DNA from: Victivallales bacterium | GTDB taxonomy: Bacteria > Verrucomicrobiota > Lentisphaeria > Oligosphaerales > Oligosphaeraceae | Assembly (NCBI GenBank): GCA_017543165.1 | Contig: JAFYGL010000422.1 | Span: 1-5,520, forward strand | Length of the DNA stretch: 5,520 nucleotides | Direction of reading: 5' to 3' | In this document: piece by piece, positions 1 through 5,520 of the stretch | Position numbering within the stretch: position 1 is the stretch's first letter | Layout of the letters: each line of letters starts with the position of its first letter | Program-made: the position numbers and the translations under genes | The notes under the pieces: generated by a model | Seen by the model: only the letters and a program-made list of their open reading frames with translations | The model's database searches: none | Told to the model about the DNA's origin: nothing

Positions 1-14
1 AGTCCACAGTCCAC
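1..14. repeat. Two tandem copies of AGTCCAC at the window edge
   Basis: Bases 1-7 and 8-14 are both AGTCCAC. The repeat is 9 bases before the recF start and is cut off by the window edge, so more copies could lie upstream. It could be a replication- or regulator-binding iteration, the end of an upstream gene, or chance; nothing here decides between them. Confidence 0.3.
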
Positions 15-23
15 TTTTGAAAA

Positions 24-1133
24 ATGCTATCCGCCATTCATTTAGTACATTTCAGGAACTATGATGAATGTCGTTTGGAATTGTGCCCTGGCTTCAACTG
101 CATAGTAGGCAGCAACGGGCAGGGCAAGACAAATCTGCTGGAGGCAATCTACTATCTTTCGCTGTTGCGTTCATTCAGGACAAACAATGTCAATGAAATG
201 AAGCAATTCAAGAGCCAGGGCTTTGCGTTGCATTGCGAGGCAGAGCAGCCAGGCATGCCTTCGGTCAAGTTGTCGGTAAGCTATGGAACGGAGCGCCATC
301 TTCTGGTAAATGGCGTTCCAGTGTATCGCGCCAGCGACTTCATAAACAGGTTCATCTGCATGGCGTTCATACCCCAGGACTTGTCCTTGATACAAGGGGC
401 GCCATTGCTGCGGCGCAGATTTCTGGATATTTCAATCAGCCAGGTGTCCGCGGACTATATGCGCCATTTGCAGAAGTTCCAGGAGGCATTGCACAGCAGA
501 AATGTCATGCTGAAGGACAAGGCGAAATACACCAGGGACACGATTACCGCGTATGACAAGGTGCTTGCCAGGGAGGCTGCTGAAATAGAGGTCATGCGAA
601 GGGACTTTGCCGATATGCTCAATGCATACCTGGAGCAGTTGTCCGATGAACTTGTTGGAGACAGCCGCAAACTGGAGATACGTTATCTTTCCAAGATAGG
701 GCCGCTTTTTCAGGAACAGCATGTTTCCAAGGAGCAGATTGAAGTCATCTACCTTGAGAATCTTGATAAGGCATTTGCCAGGGACCTGGAGGTGGGAAAC
801 ACGGAACTTGGCCCTCATCGCTCGGATTTCAGCTGCCTGCTTGGAGGCATATTGATGCAGAGATTTGCCTCCCAGGGGGAGTGCAGGACAGGCTCGCTGG
901 CCTTGAAACTGGCTTGCTTCAATCTTGTCCGCGAAAAGGTGGGCGCGGAAAATGTGACGCTTCTGGTGGACGATGTAGTTGGGGAACTGGACATGGACAG
1001 GAGGGAGCGTTTTTTCAAGAGCGTATGCAATTCAGGGCAGACTGTGTTCGCCTGCACTGGCATACCTTCTGAAATCGCTTCGCCAGATTGCGTATATAGG
1101 GTGAGAGGCGGCATAATGTGCCGTGAAAAATGA
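24..1133 (+). CDS. recF: DNA replication and repair protein RecF
   Basis: RecF is a cytoplasmic SMC/ABC-like ATPase that binds DNA at single-strand gaps and, with RecO and RecR, helps load RecA for gap repair. The 369-residue product has the family's usual length and full motif set: Walker A GSNGQGKT at residues 29-36, the RecF block PQDLSLIQGAPLLRRRFLD at 117-135, GPHRSDF at 263-269, the ABC signature region FASQGECRT at 281-289, and Walker B plus D-loop LLVDDVVGELD at 313-323. The signature has Glu where many RecF proteins have a second Gln (SQGQ), a change common in related SMC ATPases and probably harmless. The start at 24 gives the expected N-terminus (short beta strand, then HFRNYDE), but I see no Shine-Dalgarno site in the 23 bases before it. 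Translation may depend on an upstream gene outside the window. No dnaA, dnaN or gyrB is visible beside it. Identification is firm. Confidence 0.97.
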   Translation: MLSAIHLVHFRNYDECRLELCPGFNCIVGSNGQGKTNLLEAIYYLSLLRSFRTNNVNEMKQFKSQGFALHCEAEQPGMPSVKLSVSYGTERHLLVNGVPVYRASDFINRFICMAFIPQDLSLIQGAPLLRRRFLDISISQVSADYMRHLQKFQEALHSRNVMLKDKAKYTRDTITAYDKVLAREAAEIEVMRRDFADMLNAYLEQLSDELVGDSRKLEIRYLSKIGPLFQEQHVSKEQIEVIYLENLDKAFARDLEVGNTELGPHRSDFSCLLGGILMQRFASQGECRTGSLALKLACFNLVREKVGAENVTLLVDDVVGELDMDRRERFFKSVCNSGQTVFACTGIPSEIASPDCVYRVRGGIMCREK

Positions 1134-1146
1134 ATAAATCCAAAGA

Positions 1147-1175
1147 TTGACAAGGAAATCTGTGAAAGATATTCT
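1147..1175 (+). promoter_or_regulatory. Candidate sigma70-type promoter for the transporter operon
   Basis: A perfect -35 box TTGACA lies at 1147-1152. After exactly 17 bases comes TATTCT at 1170-1175, which matches four of six -10 consensus positions, including the key TA and final T. Transcription would begin near 1181-1183, giving a leader of about 28 bases before the transporter ATG at 1210. It sits in the only sizeable gap of the first half of the window, just after recF. No extended -10 TG and no clear operator palindrome are visible. The call rests on consensus and position only. Confidence 0.6.
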
Positions 1176-1196
1176 GCGGCAATCTGGGGATTAAAA

Positions 1197-1201
1197 AAGG
1201 A
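1197..1201 (+). promoter_or_regulatory. Ribosome binding site of the transporter gene
   Basis: AAGGA at 1197-1201 lies within an A-rich stretch, 8 bases before the ATG at 1210. It supports that ATG as the start codon. It lies downstream of the predicted transcription start and so would be in the leader. Confidence 0.7.
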
Positions 1202-1209
1202 ACTGGTTA

Positions 1210-2097
1210 ATGAACAAATCGCTTTTGTGTACATTGTCGTTGTTTTTGGGTATTGCCTTGTTCAGCACGGTTGAGATATCAGGCAAGGTCATTGCCTCCC
1301 ACGCGACTGTGTCGCCGCTGCCCATGGTATTTGCACGTTTCTTTGTGACAGGCGTGATTCTTGCAGTGCTGGGATTCCCTGGATACATAAAAAAGAACAA
1401 GTTGACTGGCAGGGACATAGGTATTTTTGCATTGAATGGCTTCCTTGGCATATTTGGGGCGCTATATCTGTTCCACCTTGGCATAGGCATGTTCGAGAAT
1501 GCCTCTTCCTCGGCGGTGGTATTCAGCGCCAATGCGCTTTTCACATGCGTACTTGCGAAGTTCATCAACAACGAGGAACTTACAATGCGCAAAATACTGG
1601 CGGTTTTCATAGGATTGCTCGGCATTTCATGCTTCATATTCGAGAAGGGCAAGCCAAATATGGATACGTTCCTCGCCATATTGACAATGTGCGGCGCCGC
1701 ATTGCTTTTCGCTGCCAGCGTCTGCATTACAAAACGCGTTGTGAAAAAATACGGCACAATGTTCTTCATGGGAATGAGCTCGCTCTTCGGTGCATTGATT
1801 ACATTGCCTTTCGCGTTTGCAGTCAATGGCGGACTGCAATTAGATGCCATACAGCAGGCATTCCCATCCATGTGCTATATGGTTCTGGTGGGAACAATGC
1901 TTGGCTACCTTTTCTACTACTATGGCCTGAGCGGCGTTAGCGCCTTCAAAGCCTCCATGGCATTCTTCATGAAGCCTGGACTTGCCTGCATTTTCGCCTG
2001 GTTCTATCTGGGAAACAAAATGAATGTCTGGACTATTTCTGGCACTGTCATCATATTCCTGGCAATGCTCCTTACGCTGAATACAAAAAAGGCATAG
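1210..2097 (+). CDS. DMT superfamily (EamA-type) transporter
   Basis: This is an inner-membrane carrier of the drug/metabolite transporter superfamily, whose members move amino acids, sugars, nucleotides or other small metabolites. The 295-residue protein shows ten hydrophobic segments, roughly at residues 5-30, 37-58, 69-90, 96-118, 127-144, 154-174, 183-204, 219-240, 244-266 and 272-290. This is the usual two-EamA layout (about 5-143 and 155-290). Basic loops (YIKKNK at 59-64, KRVVKK at 175-180, C-terminal KK) fall where an N-in, C-in topology would place them in the cytoplasm. Helix 4 carries the small-residue run NASSSAVVFSANALF common in EamA proteins, and the C-terminal half has the matching GVSAFKASMAFFMKP. 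Substrate cannot be read from sequence. Its likely promoter lies upstream and the cyclase-like gene starts 3 bases after its stop, so cotranscription with the glycerate kinase is likely; export or import of a related acid is a guess. Confidence 0.9.
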   Translation: MNKSLLCTLSLFLGIALFSTVEISGKVIASHATVSPLPMVFARFFVTGVILAVLGFPGYIKKNKLTGRDIGIFALNGFLGIFGALYLFHLGIGMFENASSSAVVFSANALFTCVLAKFINNEELTMRKILAVFIGLLGISCFIFEKGKPNMDTFLAILTMCGAALLFAASVCITKRVVKKYGTMFFMGMSSLFGALITLPFAFAVNGGLQLDAIQQAFPSMCYMVLVGTMLGYLFYYYGLSGVSAFKASMAFFMKPGLACIFAWFYLGNKMNVWTISGTVIIFLAMLLTLNTKKA

Positions 2098-2100
2098 AAA

Positions 2101-2733
2101 ATGAAGGTAGTGAATCTTACAAGCGAGGCGGTGGGAGACCCTGGATTCAAGAGGGTTACCTTTACTGAACGCAGAGTGCCTATTTCATCCGCTGACGGAA
2201 AGACAAAATACACTGGCATGGTGTGGAACGTGGAAGAGGATTCCATGGCGGGCAGCTACATTGACCTGCCAGGGCATATCCTTGAGACAGACGATGGCGT
2301 CAGGGGAGACAACATTAACGCCGGTTTCTTCTACAGGCACCCTGCCTCGGTGCTGCATCTGGATTGCAGCGAGGGCCCTGTAAGCGCAAGTGACTTGGAA
2401 AAGGCCGCCAACGGCAGGCAGATGAAAGACTTCCTCATAATCAATGCCATTGGAAACAAAAATCCATTTGACATACCAGGCCGCTCAGTTTACCTGGACA
2501 TGGACGCCGTGGACTGGATTATCAACAGCGGATGCAGATGCCTGGTGTCAGACATTTATGAAAGCAGGAGGCTGGATGGCGTGTTCCTTAAGTTGTTTGC
2601 CGCTGGCGTAAGCACCGTATGCGTGCCAGCAAACCTTTTCAAAATACCCGATGAAGTGCTTTTGACTGTCGCATTCCCGCGCTGGCCGACTACCCAGATA
2701 CCTTGTGTCTTGCTTGCGGAATGCCAGGAATGA
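2101..2733 (+). CDS. Cyclase-family (kynurenine formamidase-like) protein with degenerate metal site
   Basis: The 210-residue protein resembles the cyclase/KynB family, metal-dependent hydrolases acting on amides or lactones. Visible family features are the block MAGSYIDLPGH at 49-59, equivalent to the hallmark HTGTHxDxPxH; a central FLIINAIG strand at 111-118; YLDMDAVDWIINSGCRCLVSD at 131-151; and the C-terminal LFAAGVSTVCVPANL followed by IPCVLLAE. Compared with the hallmark, both His ligands of the first motif are replaced (Met49 and Tyr53), while Asp55 and His59 remain. The later His and Glu of active members also seem absent (LKLFAAGV and VCVPANL regions), judged by eye. It may therefore be non-hydrolytic, or a subfamily with different chemistry. 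No signal peptide is seen, so it is probably cytoplasmic. It starts 3 bases after the transporter stop, with AAGG at 2089-2092 as Shine-Dalgarno, and its stop overlaps the glycerate kinase start. The fold assignment is fairly sure; the function is not. Confidence 0.72.
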   Translation: MKVVNLTSEAVGDPGFKRVTFTERRVPISSADGKTKYTGMVWNVEEDSMAGSYIDLPGHILETDDGVRGDNINAGFFYRHPASVLHLDCSEGPVSASDLEKAANGRQMKDFLIINAIGNKNPFDIPGRSVYLDMDAVDWIINSGCRCLVSDIYESRRLDGVFLKLFAAGVSTVCVPANLFKIPDEVLLTVAFPRWPTTQIPCVLLAECQE

Positions 2734-3842
2734 GTACCAGGAAGATTGTCATAGCCCCTGATTCATTCAAGGGCACATTGCGGGCGACGCAGGTTTGCAG
2801 TATATGGCGCCGCGCATTTCAGAAGGCATGCCCTGAAGCGGAACTGGTCTTGCTACCCATGGCGGATGGCGGCGAAGGTTCGCTGGAAGCAGTGCTTGCC
2901 GCCACTGGCGCAAAGTCCATTGAGGAAAAGGTGTCGGACCCCCTTGGCAGGAAAGTTTCCGCGCATTGGGCCCTTTTGCAGGATGGCTCTGCTTTCATCG
3001 AGGCGGCGGAGGCAAATGGCATTGAACGCATAACACTCCAGGAGAGAAATCCCCTTGCGGCCACCACGTATGGAGTAGGGCAACTTATAAACGCAGCCTT
3101 GGCTAAAGGCGCGAAGCGCATTACAATAGGCATAGGCGGCTCCGCAACGGTGGATGGCGGCGCAGGCATGCTGCAAGCACTTGGATACAGGCTGCTTGAC
3201 GAAAATGGCAATGACATTGCGCCTGGCGGCTCAGGAATAGCCAGAATCAAAAAAGTCATTCCAGCAAAATTGCCTGGTTTTGAACTGAATATAGCATGCG
3301 ATGTGGTGAATCCACTGCTGGGCGAACTTGGCACATGCCGTGTGTTTGCGCCGCAGAAAGGCGCCACGCCTGAAATGGTGGAGACATTGGAACAGTATAT
3401 GCGCAATTATGCCGATGTCATGATTGCATCAGGCGTGGCCTCAGCATGCGATGTGCCTGGCGATGGCGCGGCTGGTGGCCTTGGATTCGCGCTGCGTGGC
3501 GTGCTGGGCGGTAAAATGCATTCTGGCGCAAGGCTGATTGCAGGCCTTGTGCATTTGAGGGAACATCTCAATGGCGCGTCTTTGCTCATTACGGGCGAAG
3601 GTTGCTCCGATGAGCAGACTTTGTACGGAAAACTGCCAGCAGTCGTGGCGGAAATCGCCGAAGAATCTGGCGTGCCGACTATACTCTGCTCAGGGGCGGT
3701 GAAGGACGAGCATGACGCATTGCGGAAACGCTTCAAGGCTGTGTTCGGCACACTTGCCAGACCAGTCTCGCTTCAGGAGGCACTGGACAATGCGGAGGAA
3801 AATCTCTACAGGACTGCCTGCTCTATCGCGGCGTTGTTGTAG
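2730..3842 (+). CDS. Glycerate kinase, type I (GarK/GlxK family)
   Basis: This cytoplasmic kinase phosphorylates D-glycerate with ATP; family members typically yield 2-phosphoglycerate, feeding lower glycolysis from glycerate, glyoxylate or aldarate breakdown. From the ATG at 2730 the product is 370 residues, normal for the family. Family blocks in order are APDSFKGTL at 9-17, MADGGEGS at 44-51, IGIGGSATVDGGAGMLQALG at 133-152, CDVVNPLLG at 190-198, VFAPQKGA at 205-212, PGDGAAGGLGFAL at 243-255 and TGEGCSDEQTLYGK at 288-301 (usually GEGxxDxQT). The frame is open back to a TTG at 2703 and also has an ATG at 2721. I chose 2730 because it begins the conserved N-terminus (STRKIVIAPDSFKG) and forms an ATGA overlap with the preceding stop, which implies translational coupling. 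The nearest Shine-Dalgarno candidate is a weak CGGA at 2717-2720. garK versus glxK cannot be decided from sequence. Confidence 0.95.
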   Translation: MSTRKIVIAPDSFKGTLRATQVCSIWRRAFQKACPEAELVLLPMADGGEGSLEAVLAATGAKSIEEKVSDPLGRKVSAHWALLQDGSAFIEAAEANGIERITLQERNPLAATTYGVGQLINAALAKGAKRITIGIGGSATVDGGAGMLQALGYRLLDENGNDIAPGGSGIARIKKVIPAKLPGFELNIACDVVNPLLGELGTCRVFAPQKGATPEMVETLEQYMRNYADVMIASGVASACDVPGDGAAGGLGFALRGVLGGKMHSGARLIAGLVHLREHLNGASLLITGEGCSDEQTLYGKLPAVVAEIAEESGVPTILCSGAVKDEHDALRKRFKAVFGTLARPVSLQEALDNAEENLYRTACSIAALL

Positions 3843-3862
3843 CCAGCCTGTCCTCGGGCTGG
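3843..3862 (+). other. Strong hairpin directly after the glycerate kinase stop codon
   Basis: CCAGCCTG at 3843-3850, loop TCCT, then CGGGCTGG at 3855-3862 forms an 8-bp stem with a single T-G wobble and a tetraloop. It starts at the first base after the kinase TAG. No T tract follows on either strand (the next plus-strand bases are ATATGCGAAAAT), so a classical intrinsic terminator is not supported. It may be a U-less terminator, an mRNA 3'-end stabilising or processing stem, or a palindromic operator for the TetR gene that starts 24 bases later. Structure is certain; role is inferred. Confidence 0.5.
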
Positions 3863-3874
3863 ATATGCGAAAAT

Positions 3875-3878
3875 GGAG
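3875..3878 (+). promoter_or_regulatory. Ribosome binding site of the tetR-family gene
   Basis: GGAG at 3875-3878 sits 8 bases before the ATG at 3887, the best-spaced Shine-Dalgarno site in the 44-base gap, and fixes the start of the regulator. The bases between it and the ATG include a short imperfect palindrome AGTTGTAACT (3877-3886), too short to call an operator. Confidence 0.65.
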
Positions 3879-3886
3879 TTGTAACT

Positions 3887-4489
3887 ATGGCAAAAGTTGT
3901 TGACCATGATGAAAGGAGAAGGGAGATACTTAATAAATCCCTGGGTCTTTTTGCCAGAATGGGCTATCCGCAGGTCACATACCAGCAACTTGCTGAATCA
4001 TGTGGCTTGACTAGAACCGCATTGTACAAGTACTTCAAGAACAAGCGTGATGTGTTTGACAATGCCCTGTATCAGCTGGTGCAGAACATAAACCAGGAAT
4101 TGCACGAGAAAATCCAGGCTAATCCTGCATTGAAGAGTTCGGAGAAACTGGAGATGCTGCTTAGCGAGGCTGTGGATCTATGTCTTTCAAATCCCGCGCT
4201 GATGCATGCAATTGTGGAATACCTTATCGCCCAGAAGCGTCAGGGGCAATCAGTCGAGAAAAAAATCAAACGGCACATAATCGGTTTCCAGCGCTTCATT
4301 CAGCATTTGGTGATAGAGGGCATTGAAAACGGCGAGTTCAGCAAGGAAATCAAGCCTTCCGAGGTGGAGGACATGCTCATGGGCCTTATACAAGCTGTAT
4401 GCCTGCGCATCATGTTCTATGACGACGCCAACAGGGAGAAACTCCTGAAGCACTGCCGCATAATCATTTCGGCTATACAGAATGACTGA
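3887..4489 (+). CDS. TetR/AcrR family transcriptional regulator
   Basis: This is a 200-residue one-component DNA-binding regulator, normal length for TetR proteins. The N-terminal domain is typical: RREILNKSLGLFARMGYPQVTYQQLAESCG leads to the helix-turn-helix at about 30-50, with recognition helix LTRTALYKYF and the family's closing KNKRDVFDNAL at 51-61. Residues from about 65 to 196 are predicted helical and would form the ligand-binding and dimer domain. This half is variable and gives no ligand clue. Such proteins usually repress their own or adjacent genes and release DNA on binding a small molecule. It starts 44 bases after the glycerate kinase and overlaps ribD by 8 bases, so it is probably translated with ribD. 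Whether it controls the kinase operon, ribD, or an outside target is not visible. No convincing promoter is seen in the 44-base gap, so it may be read through from upstream. Identification is firm; target unknown. Confidence 0.93.
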   Translation: MAKVVDHDERRREILNKSLGLFARMGYPQVTYQQLAESCGLTRTALYKYFKNKRDVFDNALYQLVQNINQELHEKIQANPALKSSEKLEMLLSEAVDLCLSNPALMHAIVEYLIAQKRQGQSVEKKIKRHIIGFQRFIQHLVIEGIENGEFSKEIKPSEVEDMLMGLIQAVCLRIMFYDDANREKLLKHCRIIISAIQND

Positions 4490-5519
4490 AGACGAAAAAT
4501 ACATGGGGCTTGCATTGTCCCTGGCAAGGCGTGCGTATGGCATGACTTCGCCAAATCCAATGGTGGGCGCGGTGGTCGTCAAGAATGGCGCTGTCATTGG
4601 CAAAGGCTACCACCACCAGGCGGGCCAGCCGCATGCAGAGCCCATGGCAATCGCCGATGCTGAGAAGCAACATCCTGGCCAGGTGCGAGGCGCAACTTTG
4701 TATGTGACCTTGGAGCCTTGCACTACATACGGAAGAACCCCGCCTTGCAGCGAGAAAATAATTGCATCTGGCATAAAAAGAGTCGTCATTGGCGCATTGG
4801 ACGCAAATCCAAAGCACGCAGGCGCCGCGCTTTCCATTTTGCGGAAACATGGCATCCAGGTGGATTGCAATGTGCTGGAGGACAAATGCCGCGCGCTGAA
4901 TGAGAGCTTCTTCTGGTGGATTACAAAGAAACGCCCGTTTGTCCTTCTGAAAATGGCAATGACATTGGATGGTAAGATCGCCACGCAGAATGGCGATGCA
5001 AAATGGGTGAGCTGCCCTGTGTCAAGGCAACTGGTGCAGAAGATGCGGCGCTGGGCGGATGCGGTCATGGTGGGCGGAAATACCGCCAGGTTGGACAATC
5101 CTTCGCTGCTGGTGCGCAGCCCTGCAAACTGGAAGCGGCAACCACGCCGCCTGGTATGGTCGTCAAGGCCCTTGCCAGAGGAATGCGCCATGCTTAACGA
5201 CGGCGGGCCCGCGCCTGAATTGGTGAAGCCCATCGGCAGGCCGCAGTGGCTGGCCTTTCTGGATAAACTTGGCGCGGAGAATGTGACTTCCCTGCTCCTT
5301 GAAGGCGGCGGCGAACTTGCGGCAGCCGCGCTTCAGGCAGGCATTGTGAACCGCGTTGCGTTTTTCATCGCGCCAAAACTGCTATGCGGCAGGGACAGCA
5401 AAGTTGTTGTTGCAGGCGAAAACCCTGCCCTCATGTCGGAGGCACTGAAGCTGGCCAATGTCAAGGTGCAGAAAATTGGGGAGGATCTCTTGCTTACGGC
5501 CGATGTTGATGCGCCCTGA
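4482..5519 (+). CDS. ribD: Bifunctional riboflavin biosynthesis protein RibD (deaminase/reductase)
   Basis: RibD carries out steps two and three after GTP cyclohydrolase II in riboflavin synthesis: it deaminates the diaminopyrimidine ring using zinc, then reduces the ribosyl group with NADPH. The 345-residue product has the deaminase domain at about 1-145, with TSPNPMVGAVVV at 22-33, zinc/catalytic HAE at 51-53 and EPCTTYGRTPPC at 78-89 (Cys80, Cys89). The reductase domain follows at about 150-340, with RPFVLLKMAMTLDGKIA at 151-167, VGGNTARLDNPSLLVR at 197-212 and LLLEGGGELAAAAL at 271-284. The second zinc motif reads PCTTYG where many homologs have PCSHxG. The stretch between QPRRLVW and the LLLEGGG loop looks shorter than usual. 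The ATG at 4482 gives the standard N-terminus but has no clear Shine-Dalgarno site; it overlaps the tetR end by 8 bases, suggesting translation by reinitiation. No FMN riboswitch precedes it within the window. The stop codon is 5517-5519, so the gene is complete. Confidence 0.96.
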   Translation: MTEDEKYMGLALSLARRAYGMTSPNPMVGAVVVKNGAVIGKGYHHQAGQPHAEPMAIADAEKQHPGQVRGATLYVTLEPCTTYGRTPPCSEKIIASGIKRVVIGALDANPKHAGAALSILRKHGIQVDCNVLEDKCRALNESFFWWITKKRPFVLLKMAMTLDGKIATQNGDAKWVSCPVSRQLVQKMRRWADAVMVGGNTARLDNPSLLVRSPANWKRQPRRLVWSSRPLPEECAMLNDGGPAPELVKPIGRPQWLAFLDKLGAENVTSLLLEGGGELAAAALQAGIVNRVAFFIAPKLLCGRDSKVVVAGENPALMSEALKLANVKVQKIGEDLLLTADVDAP

Positions 5520-5520
5520 T

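Noticed and set aside
942..958. Near-identical 17-base stretches in recF (942-958) and ribD (5271-5287), 16 of 17 bases matching
   Set aside because: Both encode GAENVT in the same reading phase in unrelated proteins. A single short match explained by shared residues and codon preference is probably chance, not a repeat element.
1109..1123. Small inverted repeat CGGCA-TAATG-TGCCG near the end of recF as a terminator
   Set aside because: The stem is only 5 bp, lies inside the recF coding region, and is followed by A-rich rather than T-rich sequence, so it does not support plus-strand termination.
815..1871. Long minus-strand open frames opposite recF and the transporter (for example 1191-1871)
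   Set aside because: They lie antisense to well-supported genes, show no recognisable family features, and their composition mirrors the codon bias of the plus-strand genes.
2703..2729. Upstream TTG (2703) or ATG (2721) as the glycerate kinase start
   Set aside because: The extra residues precede the conserved N-terminus and would lengthen the overlap with the cyclase-like gene; the ATG at 2730 gives the common ATGA junction and normal family length.
2819..3751. Minus-strand open frames opposite the glycerate kinase (2819-3406, 3407-3751)
   Set aside because: They are Pro/Ser/Ala-rich shadow translations of a Gly/Ala-rich gene, with no start signals or domains.
3843..3886. FMN riboswitch or promoter upstream of the tetR-ribD pair
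   Set aside because: The 44-base gap is far too short for an RFN element, and no acceptable -35/-10 pair is visible in it.

Overview
The window is 5.5 kb of tightly packed bacterial chromosome, with every gene on the plus strand. In order it holds recF (recombination repair), a ten-helix DMT/EamA transporter, a divergent cyclase-family protein, a type I glycerate kinase, a TetR-family regulator, and ribD (riboflavin biosynthesis). All six genes look intact. I see no mobile elements, CRISPR arrays, RNA genes or pseudogenes, and no non-coding gap longer than about 76 bases.

The organism cannot be named with certainty. RecF, a two-domain RibD and Shine-Dalgarno sites show a bacterium. Codon use is moderate in GC, but ATA (Ile) and AGG (Arg) are frequent in all genes and Gly is strongly GGC. 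That argues against an enteric proteobacterium. The cyclase and glycerate kinase pair and the general protein style make me think of the PVC group (for example Lentisphaerota), but this is an impression only. Uniform codon style gives no sign that any one gene was recently acquired.

Layout: recF (24-1133) is followed by a 76-base gap with a good sigma70-type promoter (TTGACA, 17-base spacer, TATTCT) and a Shine-Dalgarno site. These probably start a three-gene operon: transporter (1210-2097), cyclase-like protein 3 bases later (2101-2733), and glycerate kinase sharing an ATGA overlap (2730-3842). Directly after the kinase stop codon lies a strong 8-bp hairpin without a T tract. The tetR gene (3887-4489) follows 44 bases after the kinase and overlaps ribD (4482-5519) by 8 bases.

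The middle operon suggests import or export of a small organic metabolite, an uncertain (possibly non-hydrolytic) step by the cyclase-like protein, and phosphorylation of glycerate into lower glycolysis; this pathway link is inferred from gene order. The points most worth a second look are the cyclase-like protein, which has lost most of the usual metal ligands, and the translational coupling of a TetR regulator to ribD. I did not find a clearly new multi-gene system here; most of the window is housekeeping DNA.
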